Source of the DNA: Mycobacterium sp. 1274761.0
Lineage (GTDB): Bacteria; Actinomycetota; Actinomycetes; Mycobacteriales; Mycobacteriaceae
Assembly (NCBI RefSeq): GCF_001668615.1
Contig: NZ_LZMC01000003.1
Span: forward strand, 1 to 54,104
Direction of reading: 5' to 3'
Length of the DNA stretch: 54,104 nucleotides
Part shown: positions 8,902 to 17,483 of the stretch, in pieces
Numbering within the stretch: the stretch's first letter is position 1
Layout of the letters: every line of letters starts with the position of its first letter
The notes under the pieces: generated by a model
What the model saw: the letters and a program-made list of their open reading frames with translations, nothing else
Told to the model about the DNA's origin: nothing
Database searches by the model: none
Position numbers and translations under genes: made by a program

Positions 8902-10515
8902 GTGACGAAGTGGGACAGCGAAGTCGACGTCGTCGTGCTGGGCAGCGGTGGCGCCGGGCTGACAGCGGCCTTGGCGGCCGCGGCCAACGGCGCATCGGTA
9001 GAGGTCTACGAAAAGGCCGCAACCGTCGGCGGTACCACCGCCGTGTCGGGGGGCATCGTGTGGATCCCCGCCCATCGTCGCTCGCCCGACGGTGAACTGA
9101 CCGAAACCGATGCGCTGCGTTACCTCGAGGCCCAATCGCTCGGCGTGATGGATCGCGAACTGGTCCGCACGTTCGTGCACACGGGCCCGGCGATGCTCGA
9201 TTTCGTCGAGCAGCACAGCGAGCTGGAGTTCGAAATCGCCGAAGGTTTCCCCGATTACAAGCCGGAGCTGCCGGGCGGGCGACCCACGGGAGGCCGCTCG
9301 TTGAACGTCAAACCGTTCGACCTGTCGCGCCTCGGCGAGTGGAAGGACCGGATCACGTCGTTTCCCGCCGATTTCAGCAACGTCGGCATCGATGCGGAAA
9401 CCCGGGCACGCATTCACGCCGCCGTCGACACCGAGAGTGGCGACTACTGCGTGGCTGGCACCGCACTGATCGCCGGTCTGCTGAAGGGCCTGCTCGACCG
9501 AGGCGTGACGCCGCATACGCATGCCAGAGCGGTGGAACTGATCGCCGAGGACGGCGCTATCGTCGGTGCCCGAATCCAGGTCGAAACCAACGATATTCGC
9601 ATCCGGGCCCGCTCCGGCGTGATCCTCGGAACCGGCGGATTCGAGTGGGACCAGGCGCTGGTGGAGGCGTTCCTGCGTGGACCGATGCGCGGCCCGGTGT
9701 CCCCACCCAACAACACCGGGGACGGCCTGCGCATGGCGATGGCCCACGGCGCCGACCTCGCCAACATGGGCGAGGCGTGGTGGGTGCCCATTGTCCAGAT
9801 CCCCGGCGACACGTTCGAAGGACAGCCGCGCAGTCGCAGCGTCCGGCTGGAACGCACCCGGCCCAGAAGCATCATCGTCAACCGGGCGGGCAAGCGATTC
9901 CTCAATGAGGCGGGCGAATACAACTCGATGGCCGGACCGTTCCATCATCTCGACCCCCGCCACGGTTACATCAACGATCCGGCGTGGATCGTCTTCGACG
10001 ATCAGCACCTCAAGCGCTATGGCTTTCTGGGCGTCGCCCCCGACGGTCCGGTGCCGCCCTGGTTCTGTCAGTCCCGCGACCTCGCCGAACTCAGCGAGAA
10101 AACCGGTATCGACGCCGATGGCCTCACACGCACACTGGACGCCTGGAACGACAACGTCGCCAACGGCCACGACCCCGAGTTCGACCGCGGCTCCAGCGCC
10201 TACGACGGGTATTGGGGCGACAACGACGCGGAGACGACCGCGGGCAAGACGCTTGGCCCGATCGACACGGCGCCGTATTACGCGGTTCCGGTCACCGTAG
10301 GCGCGATGGGCACCAAGGGCGGACCGCGCACCGACCGGGACGGACGCGTGCTGCACGTCACCGGCGACCCGATCCCTGGCCTGTACGCGGCCGGTAACGC
10401 GATGGCCGGGGCAACAGGAAAGGCCTACGGCGGCGCCGGTGGAACCATCGGCCCCGCAATGGTTTTCGGTTTCCGCGCCGGATACGCGGCAGCGACGGGG
10501 ACGTCGGTCAGCTAG
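8902..10515 (+). CDS. Second KstD-like FAD-dependent desaturase
   Basis: This 537-aa flavoprotein has LGSGGAGLTAALA near residues 13-25, the EVYEKA acidic strand end, and the C-terminal signature LYAAGNAMAGATGKAYGGAGGTIGPAM. It starts at GTG 8902 with GGAGGG nine bases upstream. It is clearly a paralogue of the 2862-4625 gene but diverged. KstD-family pairs are known to perform successive desaturations, as in 4-oxocyclohexanecarboxylate aromatisation, so two copies flanking mhp-type genes make an aromatisation role attractive. Its stop overlaps the convergent P450 stop in a shared CTAG. Confidence 0.85.
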   Translation: MTKWDSEVDVVVLGSGGAGLTAALAAAANGASVEVYEKAATVGGTTAVSGGIVWIPAHRRSPDGELTETDALRYLEAQSLGVMDRELVRTFVHTGPAMLDFVEQHSELEFEIAEGFPDYKPELPGGRPTGGRSLNVKPFDLSRLGEWKDRITSFPADFSNVGIDAETRARIHAAVDTESGDYCVAGTALIAGLLKGLLDRGVTPHTHARAVELIAEDGAIVGARIQVETNDIRIRARSGVILGTGGFEWDQALVEAFLRGPMRGPVSPPNNTGDGLRMAMAHGADLANMGEAWWVPIVQIPGDTFEGQPRSRSVRLERTRPRSIIVNRAGKRFLNEAGEYNSMAGPFHHLDPRHGYINDPAWIVFDDQHLKRYGFLGVAPDGPVPPWFCQSRDLAELSEKTGIDADGLTRTLDAWNDNVANGHDPEFDRGSSAYDGYWGDNDAETTAGKTLGPIDTAPYYAVPVTVGAMGTKGGPRTDRDGRVLHVTGDPIPGLYAAGNAMAGATGKAYGGAGGTIGPAMVFGFRAGYAAATGTSVS

Positions 10516-11744
10516 GGCACCGCGCGGACGGGCACGTTGCACCAGCCCAGGACGTTCGTCATGTGGACGCGCTGCAGGCCCGAGCGGTCGATCTCATAGC
10601 GCGGGATCAGATCCAGCAGCGTTTCCAGTGCCATGCGTCCTTCCATCCGCGCCAGCGCGGCGCCCAGACAGCTGTGAATCCCGTAGCCGAAGTTGAGGTT
10701 GTAGCCGACCTTGCGTTCGCGATCGATGTCGAACCGGTCGGCGTCGGGGAAGAAGCGCTCGTCACGGCTGGCCGAGCCGTTGATGAGCAAAACCGGCGCA
10801 TCTTCGGGGATTGTCTTGCCGTGCAACGTGACATCCCGAGTGGGGGTGCGAATCTGGTACTGGGACGGCCCTTCGTAGCGTAATAGCTCTTCGAAGGCCG
10901 CCGGTATCTTGCTGCGATCGTCGCGCAGCTTCTGCCACTGGTCGGGGTTGTCGGCGAACACCACGACCGCGTTGCCGACGAGCTTGGTCACCGTTTCGGC
11001 GCCCGCACCGCCGAGCATGGTGCAGAATCCGGTGATCTCGATATCGTCGAGCCGACGGGTCTCGCCGTCCTCGATGATCTCGGCCTCGATGAGCCCGCTG
11101 ATCATGTCGTCCTGCGGCCGCTTACGCCGCTCCTGGATGAGCTCGTAATAGTAGGCACCGGACTTCATCACGGCGTCCATGCTTTCGGCTGACACACCGA
11201 GGCCGTCGCGCTCGAGCCCCTTGTCGAGCCACAACCGCAGCTGTTGCCTGTCCTCGGCAGGTACGCCGAGCATCGAGGTGATGATGTCGACCGGAAACAG
11301 TGCGGCGAAGTCTTCGACGGCGTCGAACGACCTCGGATCCAGCTGGCTCACATAGCGTTCGATCGTCTCGCGCACAAGCGACTCCAACGATGCGACCGCA
11401 CGGGGCGTAAACACGCGGTTGACCAGCTTGCGCATGCGCTCATGCTCTGGCGGATCGAGGCTGATGATGATCTTCGCCATCGCGCCGCTGTCGTTGCCGG
11501 CGGCATTCGCCTTGACCATGTCGAGCGTGACGCCGTTGGCCGACGAAAACGTCGCGTGGTCCCTGATCGCTGCCGATACGTCGTCGTAGCGGGTCAATGC
11601 CCAAAAGTCGTACTGCTCGCTGTAGTACAGCGGCGCCTCGTCACGCATGCGCCGATACGTCTCGAACGGCGAGTCGAAGTAATCGTCGGAGTACGGGTCG
11701 AAGACGACAGGGCCACTCGAGACCACTGAACTCGATACGTTCAC
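10512..11744 (-). CDS. Cytochrome P450
   Basis: This 410-aa bacterial P450 has an I-helix motif GGAGAETVTK, an EELLR ExxR motif and the heme-ligand loop NFGYGIHSCLG with Cys359. The usual Thr pair of the oxygen-activation groove reads E-T-V. It starts at GTG 11744 with CGGAG upstream. It is the last gene of the minus-strand unit thiolase, GTPase, P450, so it is likely co-induced with acyl-CoA genes. No reductase is adjacent; the [2Fe-2S] ferredoxin at 19795 is a possible partner. The substrate is not evident. Confidence 0.93.
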   Translation of the reverse strand: MNVSSSVVSSGPVVFDPYSDDYFDSPFETYRRMRDEAPLYYSEQYDFWALTRYDDVSAAIRDHATFSSANGVTLDMVKANAAGNDSGAMAKIIISLDPPEHERMRKLVNRVFTPRAVASLESLVRETIERYVSQLDPRSFDAVEDFAALFPVDIITSMLGVPAEDRQQLRLWLDKGLERDGLGVSAESMDAVMKSGAYYYELIQERRKRPQDDMISGLIEAEIIEDGETRRLDDIEITGFCTMLGGAGAETVTKLVGNAVVVFADNPDQWQKLRDDRSKIPAAFEELLRYEGPSQYQIRTPTRDVTLHGKTIPEDAPVLLINGSASRDERFFPDADRFDIDRERKVGYNLNFGYGIHSCLGAALARMEGRMALETLLDLIPRYEIDRSGLQRVHMTNVLGWCNVPVRAVP

Positions 11745-11779
11745 TGCTCGGCTCCGTTCGTTGGCAGATTTGTAGCAGA

Positions 11780-12655
11780 TCAGGACTCGACAGGAATGGC
11801 GAACAGCTGTTCTGCCGCGGTATAGGGGTCGGATCGGCCGTCGGCCACCGATTCCGCCAACCGGTCGAGATCGGCGTGGGTGTGCAGCAGGGTCTGGGCC
11901 AGCGACAGGATCTGAGCCCGCGCACGCGCCTTGCGGCGTTCCAGGCTGTCGGCGCGGGCGTGCGCCTCGATGGCGTCGACCAGCTCGGGGATGCCCTCGC
12001 CCTGTGCGGCAACGAGTTTCAGTATCGGTGCCTTGGTCTCGGCGCGTAGGTCGCGGACGGTCTGATCGGCGCCTTCGCGGTCGGCCTTGTTCACCACGAC
12101 GATGTCGGCGACCTCGAGCAGCCCCGCCTTCGCGGCCTGGACTGCGTCTCCCGCACCGGGATTGAGGACGACGATCGCCGGGTCGGCGACCGCGGCGATC
12201 TCGATCTCGGACTGGCCGACACCGACCGTCTCCAACACGATCAGGTCGTAGGACAGGGCGGCGAGCAACCGGGTGGCCGCGGGGATCGCCGCGGCCAGAC
12301 CGCCGAGATGACCGCGGGTGGCCACCGAGCGGATCAGCACGTCGGGATCGTTGATGTGCGCGGCCATCCGGATCCGGTCACCGAGCAGCGCGCCGCCGCT
12401 GTACGGCGACGAAGGATCGACGGCCAACACGGCGACCCGCATGTCGCGGGCCCGGTAGGCGGCCACGAGAGCCGCGACGGTCGTCGACTTGCCCGCCCCC
12501 GGCGGTCCGGTCAGGCCGACGATGCGAGTTGGGGTGGTTTCGCCGATCGAAGCGAGTACCTCGTCACGACGGGAGCTTTCGACAAGGCTCAACAGCCGGC
12601 CGGCCGCTCGGGTGGACCCGCCGCGCGCCGCGGTGATGAGCTCGTCGATGGTCAT
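11780..12655 (-). CDS. MeaB/ArgK-type G-protein chaperone of B12 mutase
   Basis: This 291-aa SIMIBI GTPase has Walker A GPPGAGKST at residues 50-58, VDPSSPYSGGALLGDR, ETVGVGQSE and the base-recognition NKAD. MeaB/MMAA proteins load adenosylcobalamin into, and protect, acyl-CoA mutases. The partner is most likely the mutase at 22153-24134, about 10 kb away under a related palindromic promoter. It lies 12 bases after thiolase. At 291 aa it is slightly shorter than MeaB of about 325 aa, mainly at the N-terminus. Confidence 0.9.
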   Translation of the reverse strand: MTIDELITAARGGSTRAAGRLLSLVESSRRDEVLASIGETTPTRIVGLTGPPGAGKSTTVAALVAAYRARDMRVAVLAVDPSSPYSGGALLGDRIRMAAHINDPDVLIRSVATRGHLGGLAAAIPAATRLLAALSYDLIVLETVGVGQSEIEIAAVADPAIVVLNPGAGDAVQAAKAGLLEVADIVVVNKADREGADQTVRDLRAETKAPILKLVAAQGEGIPELVDAIEAHARADSLERRKARARAQILSLAQTLLHTHADLDRLAESVADGRSDPYTAAEQLFAIPVES

Positions 12656-12667
12656 CTCTGGCCGAGC

Positions 12668-13819
12668 CTACGGCGCGGGAACCTCGATGACGGTGGCCGA
12701 CCCCATCCCGCCGCCCGCGCACATTGCGGCGACCCCGATACCGCCGCCGCGCCTGCGCAGCTCATGCACCAGTGTGACGAGCATCCGGGCCCCGGTGGCG
12801 GCCACCGGATGGCCGAGCGAGCAGCCGCTACCGCTGACATTGACGATGTCGGAATCGATGTCCAGAAGTTTGATGGTCGCCACGCACATCGACGCGAAGG
12901 CCTCATTGATTTCGAAGAGGTCGACGTCTGACAGTGAAAGGCCCGCCCGGCCAAGCGCTTTCGAAATCGCCTCGACGGGTGCCAGACCGGTCGACGCCGG
13001 GTCGACACCAACCGACGACCAGGCCTTGAGGGTGGCCAGGGCCGGCAGACCGAGGCGGTCGCTGGCGACGGCCAGCACGGCGGCGCCGTCGTTGGCGCCG
13101 CACGCGTTGCCCGCCGTGATCGAGAAGTCCTCGATCTCGGGGTGCAACGGTTTCAGCGATGCGAGTTTCTCGATGCTGGTGTCGCGACGCGGATGCTCGT
13201 CGACCTCGAAAAGGCCGTGGGGTGTGTCGATGGGGACGATCTCTTCCTTGAACCGGCCCTCGTCGATGGCCTGGATGGCCTTGCGGTGCGACCCGAGCGC
13301 CCACTCGTCCATCTCCTCGCGGCTCACGCCCGCCTTGACCGCGGCGTTCCAGCCGACCGTGATCGACATGTCCATGTTGGGCGCATCCGGCCGGTCGGGA
13401 TGCGTCGGCGGGAACCAGTCGACCAGCTCTGCGTCTTTATGGCTGCCCGCCCGCCGCTTGAACCGCGGTGAGGTCGACGCCGAGTTCACCCCGCCGGCGA
13501 GGATCAGCTGCTCCATGCCCGCCCTGATGCTCGCCGCGGCGCTCTGCACGGCCGCCTGGCCGGCGGCGCAGTGCCGGTTCAGCGCCAGGCCGGGCACCGC
13601 GGGCAGGCCGGCGGTGATGGCGGCATGACGTGCCACGACGCCACCGCCGTAGAGCCCCTCCCCGAGGATGACGTCGTCGATCGTGTTGTCGTCGAGATCG
13701 GCGACCGCGCTGCCCACCACGTGCTCGGCGAGCTGATAGGCGTCGGTATCGCGCAGTGTGCCCTTCATCGCTGTCCCGATCGGAGTCCGCAGGGCGGAAA
13801 CGATCACGGCTTCTGGCAT
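12668..13819 (-). CDS. Thiolase (acetyl-CoA acyltransferase family)
   Basis: This 383-aa thiolase has the nucleophilic Cys84 in NRHCAAGQAA, the GHPVAATGAR His loop near residue 340, and the C-terminal AMCAGGGMGSA with the second catalytic Cys. Thiolases release acetyl- or propionyl-CoA from a 3-ketoacyl-CoA. It starts at ATG 13819, 25 bases from the palindrome at 13845-13859, and heads the unit thiolase, GTPase, P450. The chain length used is unknown. Confidence 0.92.
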   Translation of the reverse strand: MPEAVIVSALRTPIGTAMKGTLRDTDAYQLAEHVVGSAVADLDDNTIDDVILGEGLYGGGVVARHAAITAGLPAVPGLALNRHCAAGQAAVQSAAASIRAGMEQLILAGGVNSASTSPRFKRRAGSHKDAELVDWFPPTHPDRPDAPNMDMSITVGWNAAVKAGVSREEMDEWALGSHRKAIQAIDEGRFKEEIVPIDTPHGLFEVDEHPRRDTSIEKLASLKPLHPEIEDFSITAGNACGANDGAAVLAVASDRLGLPALATLKAWSSVGVDPASTGLAPVEAISKALGRAGLSLSDVDLFEINEAFASMCVATIKLLDIDSDIVNVSGSGCSLGHPVAATGARMLVTLVHELRRRGGGIGVAAMCAGGGMGSATVIEVPAP

Positions 13820-13844
13820 GTGGGGACTCCGTTTCGGTCGGTGC

Positions 13845-13859
13845 GAGAATGCTATTCTC
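13845..13859. promoter_or_regulatory. Palindromic operator, GAGAAT-GCT-ATTCTC
   Basis: Perfect 6+6 inverted repeat in the 77-base gap between divergent thiolase (13819) and SDR (13897). Same core as 8059-8076 and 19740-19758, with a 3-base centre like the latter. The location between two start codons suits control of both units. Confidence 0.65.
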
Positions 13860-13896
13860 TCTGATCGAGAGTGCCAGTTGCAAGAAGGGGAACCAT

Positions 13897-14661
13897 ATGC
13901 AAATCGTCGGTAGCTCCGCGATCGTGGTGGGCGGCGCGGGCGGCCTGGGTGAGGCGACCGTCCGCAGGCTGCACGGCGCGGGGGCGAAGGTTGTCGTCGC
14001 CGACCTCGCCGACGACAAGGGCAAGGAACTGGAGAACGAGCTCGGCGTGCGGTACGTGCGCACCGACGCCACCTCCGAGGAGTCGGTCAACGCCGCGATC
14101 GCCGAGGCGGCGTCCTTGGCGCCCCTGCGGATCTCGGTCGACACCCACGGCGGCCCCGCCAGCGGCGGCCGGCTCATCGGCAAGGACGGTTCGCCGCTCG
14201 ATCTCGACGGCTTCAAGAAGACGATCGAGTTTTACCTGACGGCGGTGTTCAACGTCATGCGGCTCGCGGCCGCCGAGATCGCGAAGTCCGAGCCGTTAGA
14301 AGAAGGCGCCCGCGGCGCGATCATCAACACGGCGTCGATCGCCGGCTATGAGGGCCAGATCGGCCAACTGCCCTATTCCGCGGCCAAGGGCGGCGTGCTC
14401 GGGATGACACTGGTCGCCGCGCGCGACCTGTCGCCGCTGGGCATCCGCGTCAACACCATCGCCCCCGGCACCATCAACACCCCTGCCTACGGCAAGGCCG
14501 CCGATCAGCTCGAGCAGTACTGGGGCCCGCAGGTGCCGTTCCCCAAGCGGATGGGCCGTTCGATGGAATACGCGCAGCTGGCGCAGAGCATCATCGAGAA
14601 CGACTATCTCAACGGCGAGATCATTCGCCTGGACGGGGCGTTGCGCTTCCCGCCGAAGTGA
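13897..14661 (+). CDS. SDR, 3-hydroxyacyl-CoA dehydrogenase type II-like
   Basis: This 254-aa SDR starts at ATG 13897 (MQIVGSSAIVVGGAGGLGE) with AGAAGGGG upstream. The cofactor motif is GGAGGLG, and the catalytic YSAAK lies near residues 165-169. The overall pattern resembles HSD17B10 / type II 3-hydroxyacyl-CoA dehydrogenases, which oxidise 3-hydroxyacyl-CoA to 3-ketoacyl-CoA. This fits the divergent thiolase. The usual NNAG segment reads DTHGG, a departure from the family consensus. It overlaps the next SDR by four bases. Confidence 0.88.
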   Translation: MQIVGSSAIVVGGAGGLGEATVRRLHGAGAKVVVADLADDKGKELENELGVRYVRTDATSEESVNAAIAEAASLAPLRISVDTHGGPASGGRLIGKDGSPLDLDGFKKTIEFYLTAVFNVMRLAAAEIAKSEPLEEGARGAIINTASIAGYEGQIGQLPYSAAKGGVLGMTLVAARDLSPLGIRVNTIAPGTINTPAYGKAADQLEQYWGPQVPFPKRMGRSMEYAQLAQSIIENDYLNGEIIRLDGALRFPPK

Positions 14662-15413
14662 CGCTTGTGGGCCGACCCCTGGTCGGCAAGACCGCCTTCG
14701 TGGCCGGTGCCAGCCGCGGCATCGGCGCGACGGTGGCCGCGGCGTTGGCGCGTGCCGGTGCGGCCGTCGGGGTCGCCGCGCGCTCCGAGCAGGAGGGCAG
14801 GCTGCCCGGCACTATTCACTCTGTGGCCCAGGCGATCTCGGCCGCCGGCGGTCGGGCGTTGGCGGTGCCGTGTGACGTGACCGACGAGGTTGCGGTGCAG
14901 ACGGCGGTGGACGCCGTTGTCGGCGAGTTCGGCGCCATCGACATCCTTGTCGCCAACGCCGGAGTGCTGTGGCTGGGCCCCATCGAGTCCACACCACTGA
15001 AACGGTGGCAGCTGTGCCTGGACGTCAACCTGACCGGCGTCTTCCTGGTCACCAAGGCCGTCATCCCGCATGTGCGGGCGCGTGGGGGTGGCTCCCTGAT
15101 CGCGATCACCACCGCCGGCGTCGCGATGGCAGACCACGGCTCCAATGCCTACTGGGTGTCGAAGGCCGGAGTCGAGCGGCTCTACACGGGGCTCGCCGCC
15201 GACCTGTTGGCCGACAACATCGCCGTGAACTGCCTGAGCCCGTCGCGGGTGGTGCTGACCGAGGGCTGGCAGGCCGGCGGTGCCGGAATGCAGGTTCCAC
15301 CGGAGATGGTGGAACCACCCGAGGCGATGGCCAACGCCGTCGTGCGCCTGGCCCAACAGGACGCCTGCGGGATCTCGGGCACCATCCAGCGCTCCGAGTC
15401 CCTCACCTTCTGA
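14658..15413 (+). CDS. SDR family oxidoreductase
   Basis: This 251-aa protein starts at GTG in a GTGA overlap with the previous SDR stop. The cofactor motif AGASRGIG is near residues 17-24, NAG near 95, and YWVSK holds the catalytic Tyr/Lys. The segment EQEGRLPGTIHSVAQ after beta-2 resembles the KxxPKLPGTIxxxA segment of HSDL2-like and citronellol-dehydrogenase-like SDRs and is shared with the SDR at 24321. The two could act on related alcohols or 3-hydroxyacyl-CoAs. The substrate is unknown. Confidence 0.85.
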   Translation: MTLVGRPLVGKTAFVAGASRGIGATVAAALARAGAAVGVAARSEQEGRLPGTIHSVAQAISAAGGRALAVPCDVTDEVAVQTAVDAVVGEFGAIDILVANAGVLWLGPIESTPLKRWQLCLDVNLTGVFLVTKAVIPHVRARGGGSLIAITTAGVAMADHGSNAYWVSKAGVERLYTGLAADLLADNIAVNCLSPSRVVLTEGWQAGGAGMQVPPEMVEPPEAMANAVVRLAQQDACGISGTIQRSESLTF

Positions 15414-15585
15414 GCCCGCTGCGGCGTCCGCATCGCCGAGCCTGCGCGTTTGTACACCGACACCGCAAATCCTCAGCGGCAGGCGCACTCTCGTCTTGTG
15501 CCGAACGTGCGCACAGTGTCGCCAAACGACGGCATGTCGTGTGCAGACAAGCGCGCTCGCGGCAAGAGGTGATGCGCGCTACTGA

Positions 15586-16353
15586 CTACTTGTCCTTGGC
15601 GATCAGGCCGTCGACGATTTCGTTGAAGTCCGCTGTGCCGAACGACACGTACTCGGCGAGGTTCGCGTAGTCGAGCGACGCCATCACCGCCTGCTCGAGC
15701 TGAATGTTCATCAGCCGCTTCGTGGCCTCGACCGCCTGCTGCGGCAGCGCCAACAATTTCTTCGCGCACGCGATCGCCTCGGCCAGCGGGTCTTCCACGA
15801 CATGGTTGGCCAGCCCGAGTTCGACCGCACGCTGCGCCTTGATCCGCACACCGGTCAGCGCGAACTCCTTGGCCTGCAGCAGACTGATCTGCGAGCCCCA
15901 CACCAGCGGGCCACCATCGGCGGCGACCAACCCGATCTGGACGTGAGGGTCGGCAAAGTGCGCGGTTTCGGAGATGAACACGATGTCCGACAACGCCGCC
16001 AGGCTGCAGCCCAGACCGACGGCCGGACCGTTGACGGCGGCGATCACCGGGATGCGGCAGCGCACCATGCCGATGACCAGATCGCGGCCGTGCTTGATCG
16101 TCTTCTGCCGCAACGCTTCGTCGTTGCGCAGTTCGTCGAGATAGTTGAAATCGCCGCCGGCTGAGAACGCCCGGCCCGCGCCGGTGATGACGGCCGCCCG
16201 CGCCGAGGCGTCCTCGTTCAGCTCCTCCCAGACGCGGGCGAGCCCGACATGCAGGTTGTCGTTGACCGCGTTGAGCGCATCCGGGCGGTTCAGCGTGATG
16301 ATGCGAAGAGCACCGTCCGCCTTGACGTCGATTTCCTCTGGCATGCCATACAT
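15586..16353 (-). CDS. Crotonase-fold protein lacking both hydratase glutamates
   Basis: This 255-aa crotonase-superfamily protein (MYGMPEEIDV start) has the first oxyanion-loop motif GRAFSAGGDF and the second NGPAVGLGCSLA. I chose the ATG at 16353 because GAAGGGAA precedes it; in-frame starts at 16386 and 16389 add 11-12 residues overlapping the upstream gene's stop. The two catalytic Glu residues of classical enoyl-CoA hydratase align here with Ser (GCSLA) and His (DPHVQIG). A standard hydratase reaction is therefore doubtful; isomerase, hydrolase or C-C lyase chemistry is possible. It is the last gene of the ligase-FadE-FadE unit. Confidence 0.85.
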   Translation of the reverse strand: MYGMPEEIDVKADGALRIITLNRPDALNAVNDNLHVGLARVWEELNEDASARAAVITGAGRAFSAGGDFNYLDELRNDEALRQKTIKHGRDLVIGMVRCRIPVIAAVNGPAVGLGCSLAALSDIVFISETAHFADPHVQIGLVAADGGPLVWGSQISLLQAKEFALTGVRIKAQRAVELGLANHVVEDPLAEAIACAKKLLALPQQAVEATKRLMNIQLEQAVMASLDYANLAEYVSFGTADFNEIVDGLIAKDK

Positions 16354-16385
16354 GCTGTTCCCTTCGTTCTTCGCGCGAGCGCTCA

Positions 16386-17483
16386 TCACCCTCCCAACCC
16401 GAGAATCCGCGACGCGATGATGTTCTTCTGAATCTGCGACGTACCGCCCATGACGCTCTGCGCGCGGCTGTACATGTACGCGCCGAACATCTCCGGATCG
16501 CCGGTACCTACTGTGGCGAGGGCCGCATGGCCGACCGACTGTTCAACCCATGTCATCAACAGCTTGTCCAGCGAGCCCTGCGGGCCGTGGGTGAGACCGT
16601 CGAGCTGTTCGGACAACCGCCGTCGCACGTGTAGCCGCAACATCTCGGTCTGCACCCACGCCCATGACAGTTCCTCAGGAGGGGGTCCGTCGACGCGGGA
16701 GGCCAACTGGCGCACCAACTTCCCGTAGCGGGCCGAGAAGCCGAGCGTCGACGGCTCGCGTTCGTGGCTGACGACGGTCATTGCCAGCTTCCAGCCCTCA
16801 CCTGGCTGGCCCACCATGTTCTCGACGGGGACCCGCGCCCCGTCGAAGAGGACCTGGCCGAATTCCTTTGTCACACCACTGATCATCTTCAGCGGCCGCT
16901 GCTCGATGCCCGGCTGATGCATGTTGACGATGAACGCGGAGATGCCTCGATGTCTTAAGTGCTTCGGCACTTCCTTGTCCGTGCGGGCCAGCAGAAGGCA
17001 CCAGTCGGCGACGTCGGAGTAGCTTGTCCAGATCTTGTGACCGTGGATGACGTACTCATCGCCGTCGCGGGTGGCGGTGGTGGTCAGCGAGGCTAGGTCG
17101 GAGCCCGCGCCCGGCTCGGAGAAGCCTTGGCACCACCGCTCGGTGCCGTTGATCATCCCCGGCAGGAACCGTTGCCGGAGTTCCTCATTGCCGTGGTGGG
17201 ACAGACCGACCACCAGATAGCCGAGGCTGGGCCGTGCCGGCGCGCCCGCCTTAGCGATCTCTTCGTCGACGATGACGTCGTAGACCGGAGGCAGGTCTTG
17301 GCCGCCGTACTGTTTGGGCCACGAGGTACCGAAGAACCCCGCCTGGTACAGCGCCTGATGCCAGTCACCCTGACGGGCCCAGTACTCGTCACCCGAGGTG
17401 GGAAACTTGCCCTTCTGCTCGCCCAGCCAGTCGCGTAGCCGCTCACGGAACGCGGCCTCCTCCGGCGAATCACGAAAATCCAA
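16386..17483 (-). CDS. Acyl-CoA dehydrogenase, large partner of a FadE pair
   Basis: This 365-aa acyl-CoA dehydrogenase has FSEPGAGSDLASL near residues 121-133, KIWTSYSDVADW near 157, and the C-terminal QSVMGGTSQIQKNIIASRILGLG. FAD-dependent alpha,beta-desaturation is expected. The position of the catalytic Glu of MCAD-type enzymes is Gly here (MGGT), as in other actinobacterial FadEs with a relocated base. The gene overlaps the neighbouring short FadE (17470-18285) by 14 bases. Such adjacent pairs form alpha2beta2 heterotetramers in mycobacterial steroid side-chain degradation (ChsE-type), a likely arrangement here. Confidence 0.9.
   Translation of the reverse strand: MDFRDSPEEAAFRERLRDWLGEQKGKFPTSGDEYWARQGDWHQALYQAGFFGTSWPKQYGGQDLPPVYDVIVDEEIAKAGAPARPSLGYLVVGLSHHGNEELRQRFLPGMINGTERWCQGFSEPGAGSDLASLTTTATRDGDEYVIHGHKIWTSYSDVADWCLLLARTDKEVPKHLRHRGISAFIVNMHQPGIEQRPLKMISGVTKEFGQVLFDGARVPVENMVGQPGEGWKLAMTVVSHEREPSTLGFSARYGKLVRQLASRVDGPPPEELSWAWVQTEMLRLHVRRRLSEQLDGLTHGPQGSLDKLLMTWVEQSVGHAALATVGTGDPEMFGAYMYSRAQSVMGGTSQIQKNIIASRILGLGG

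Noticed and set aside
15414..15585. Possible gene or RNA in the 172-base gap between the SDR and the crotonase
   Set aside because: No ribosome site, motif or convincing stem structure seen; ordinary space between convergent genes.
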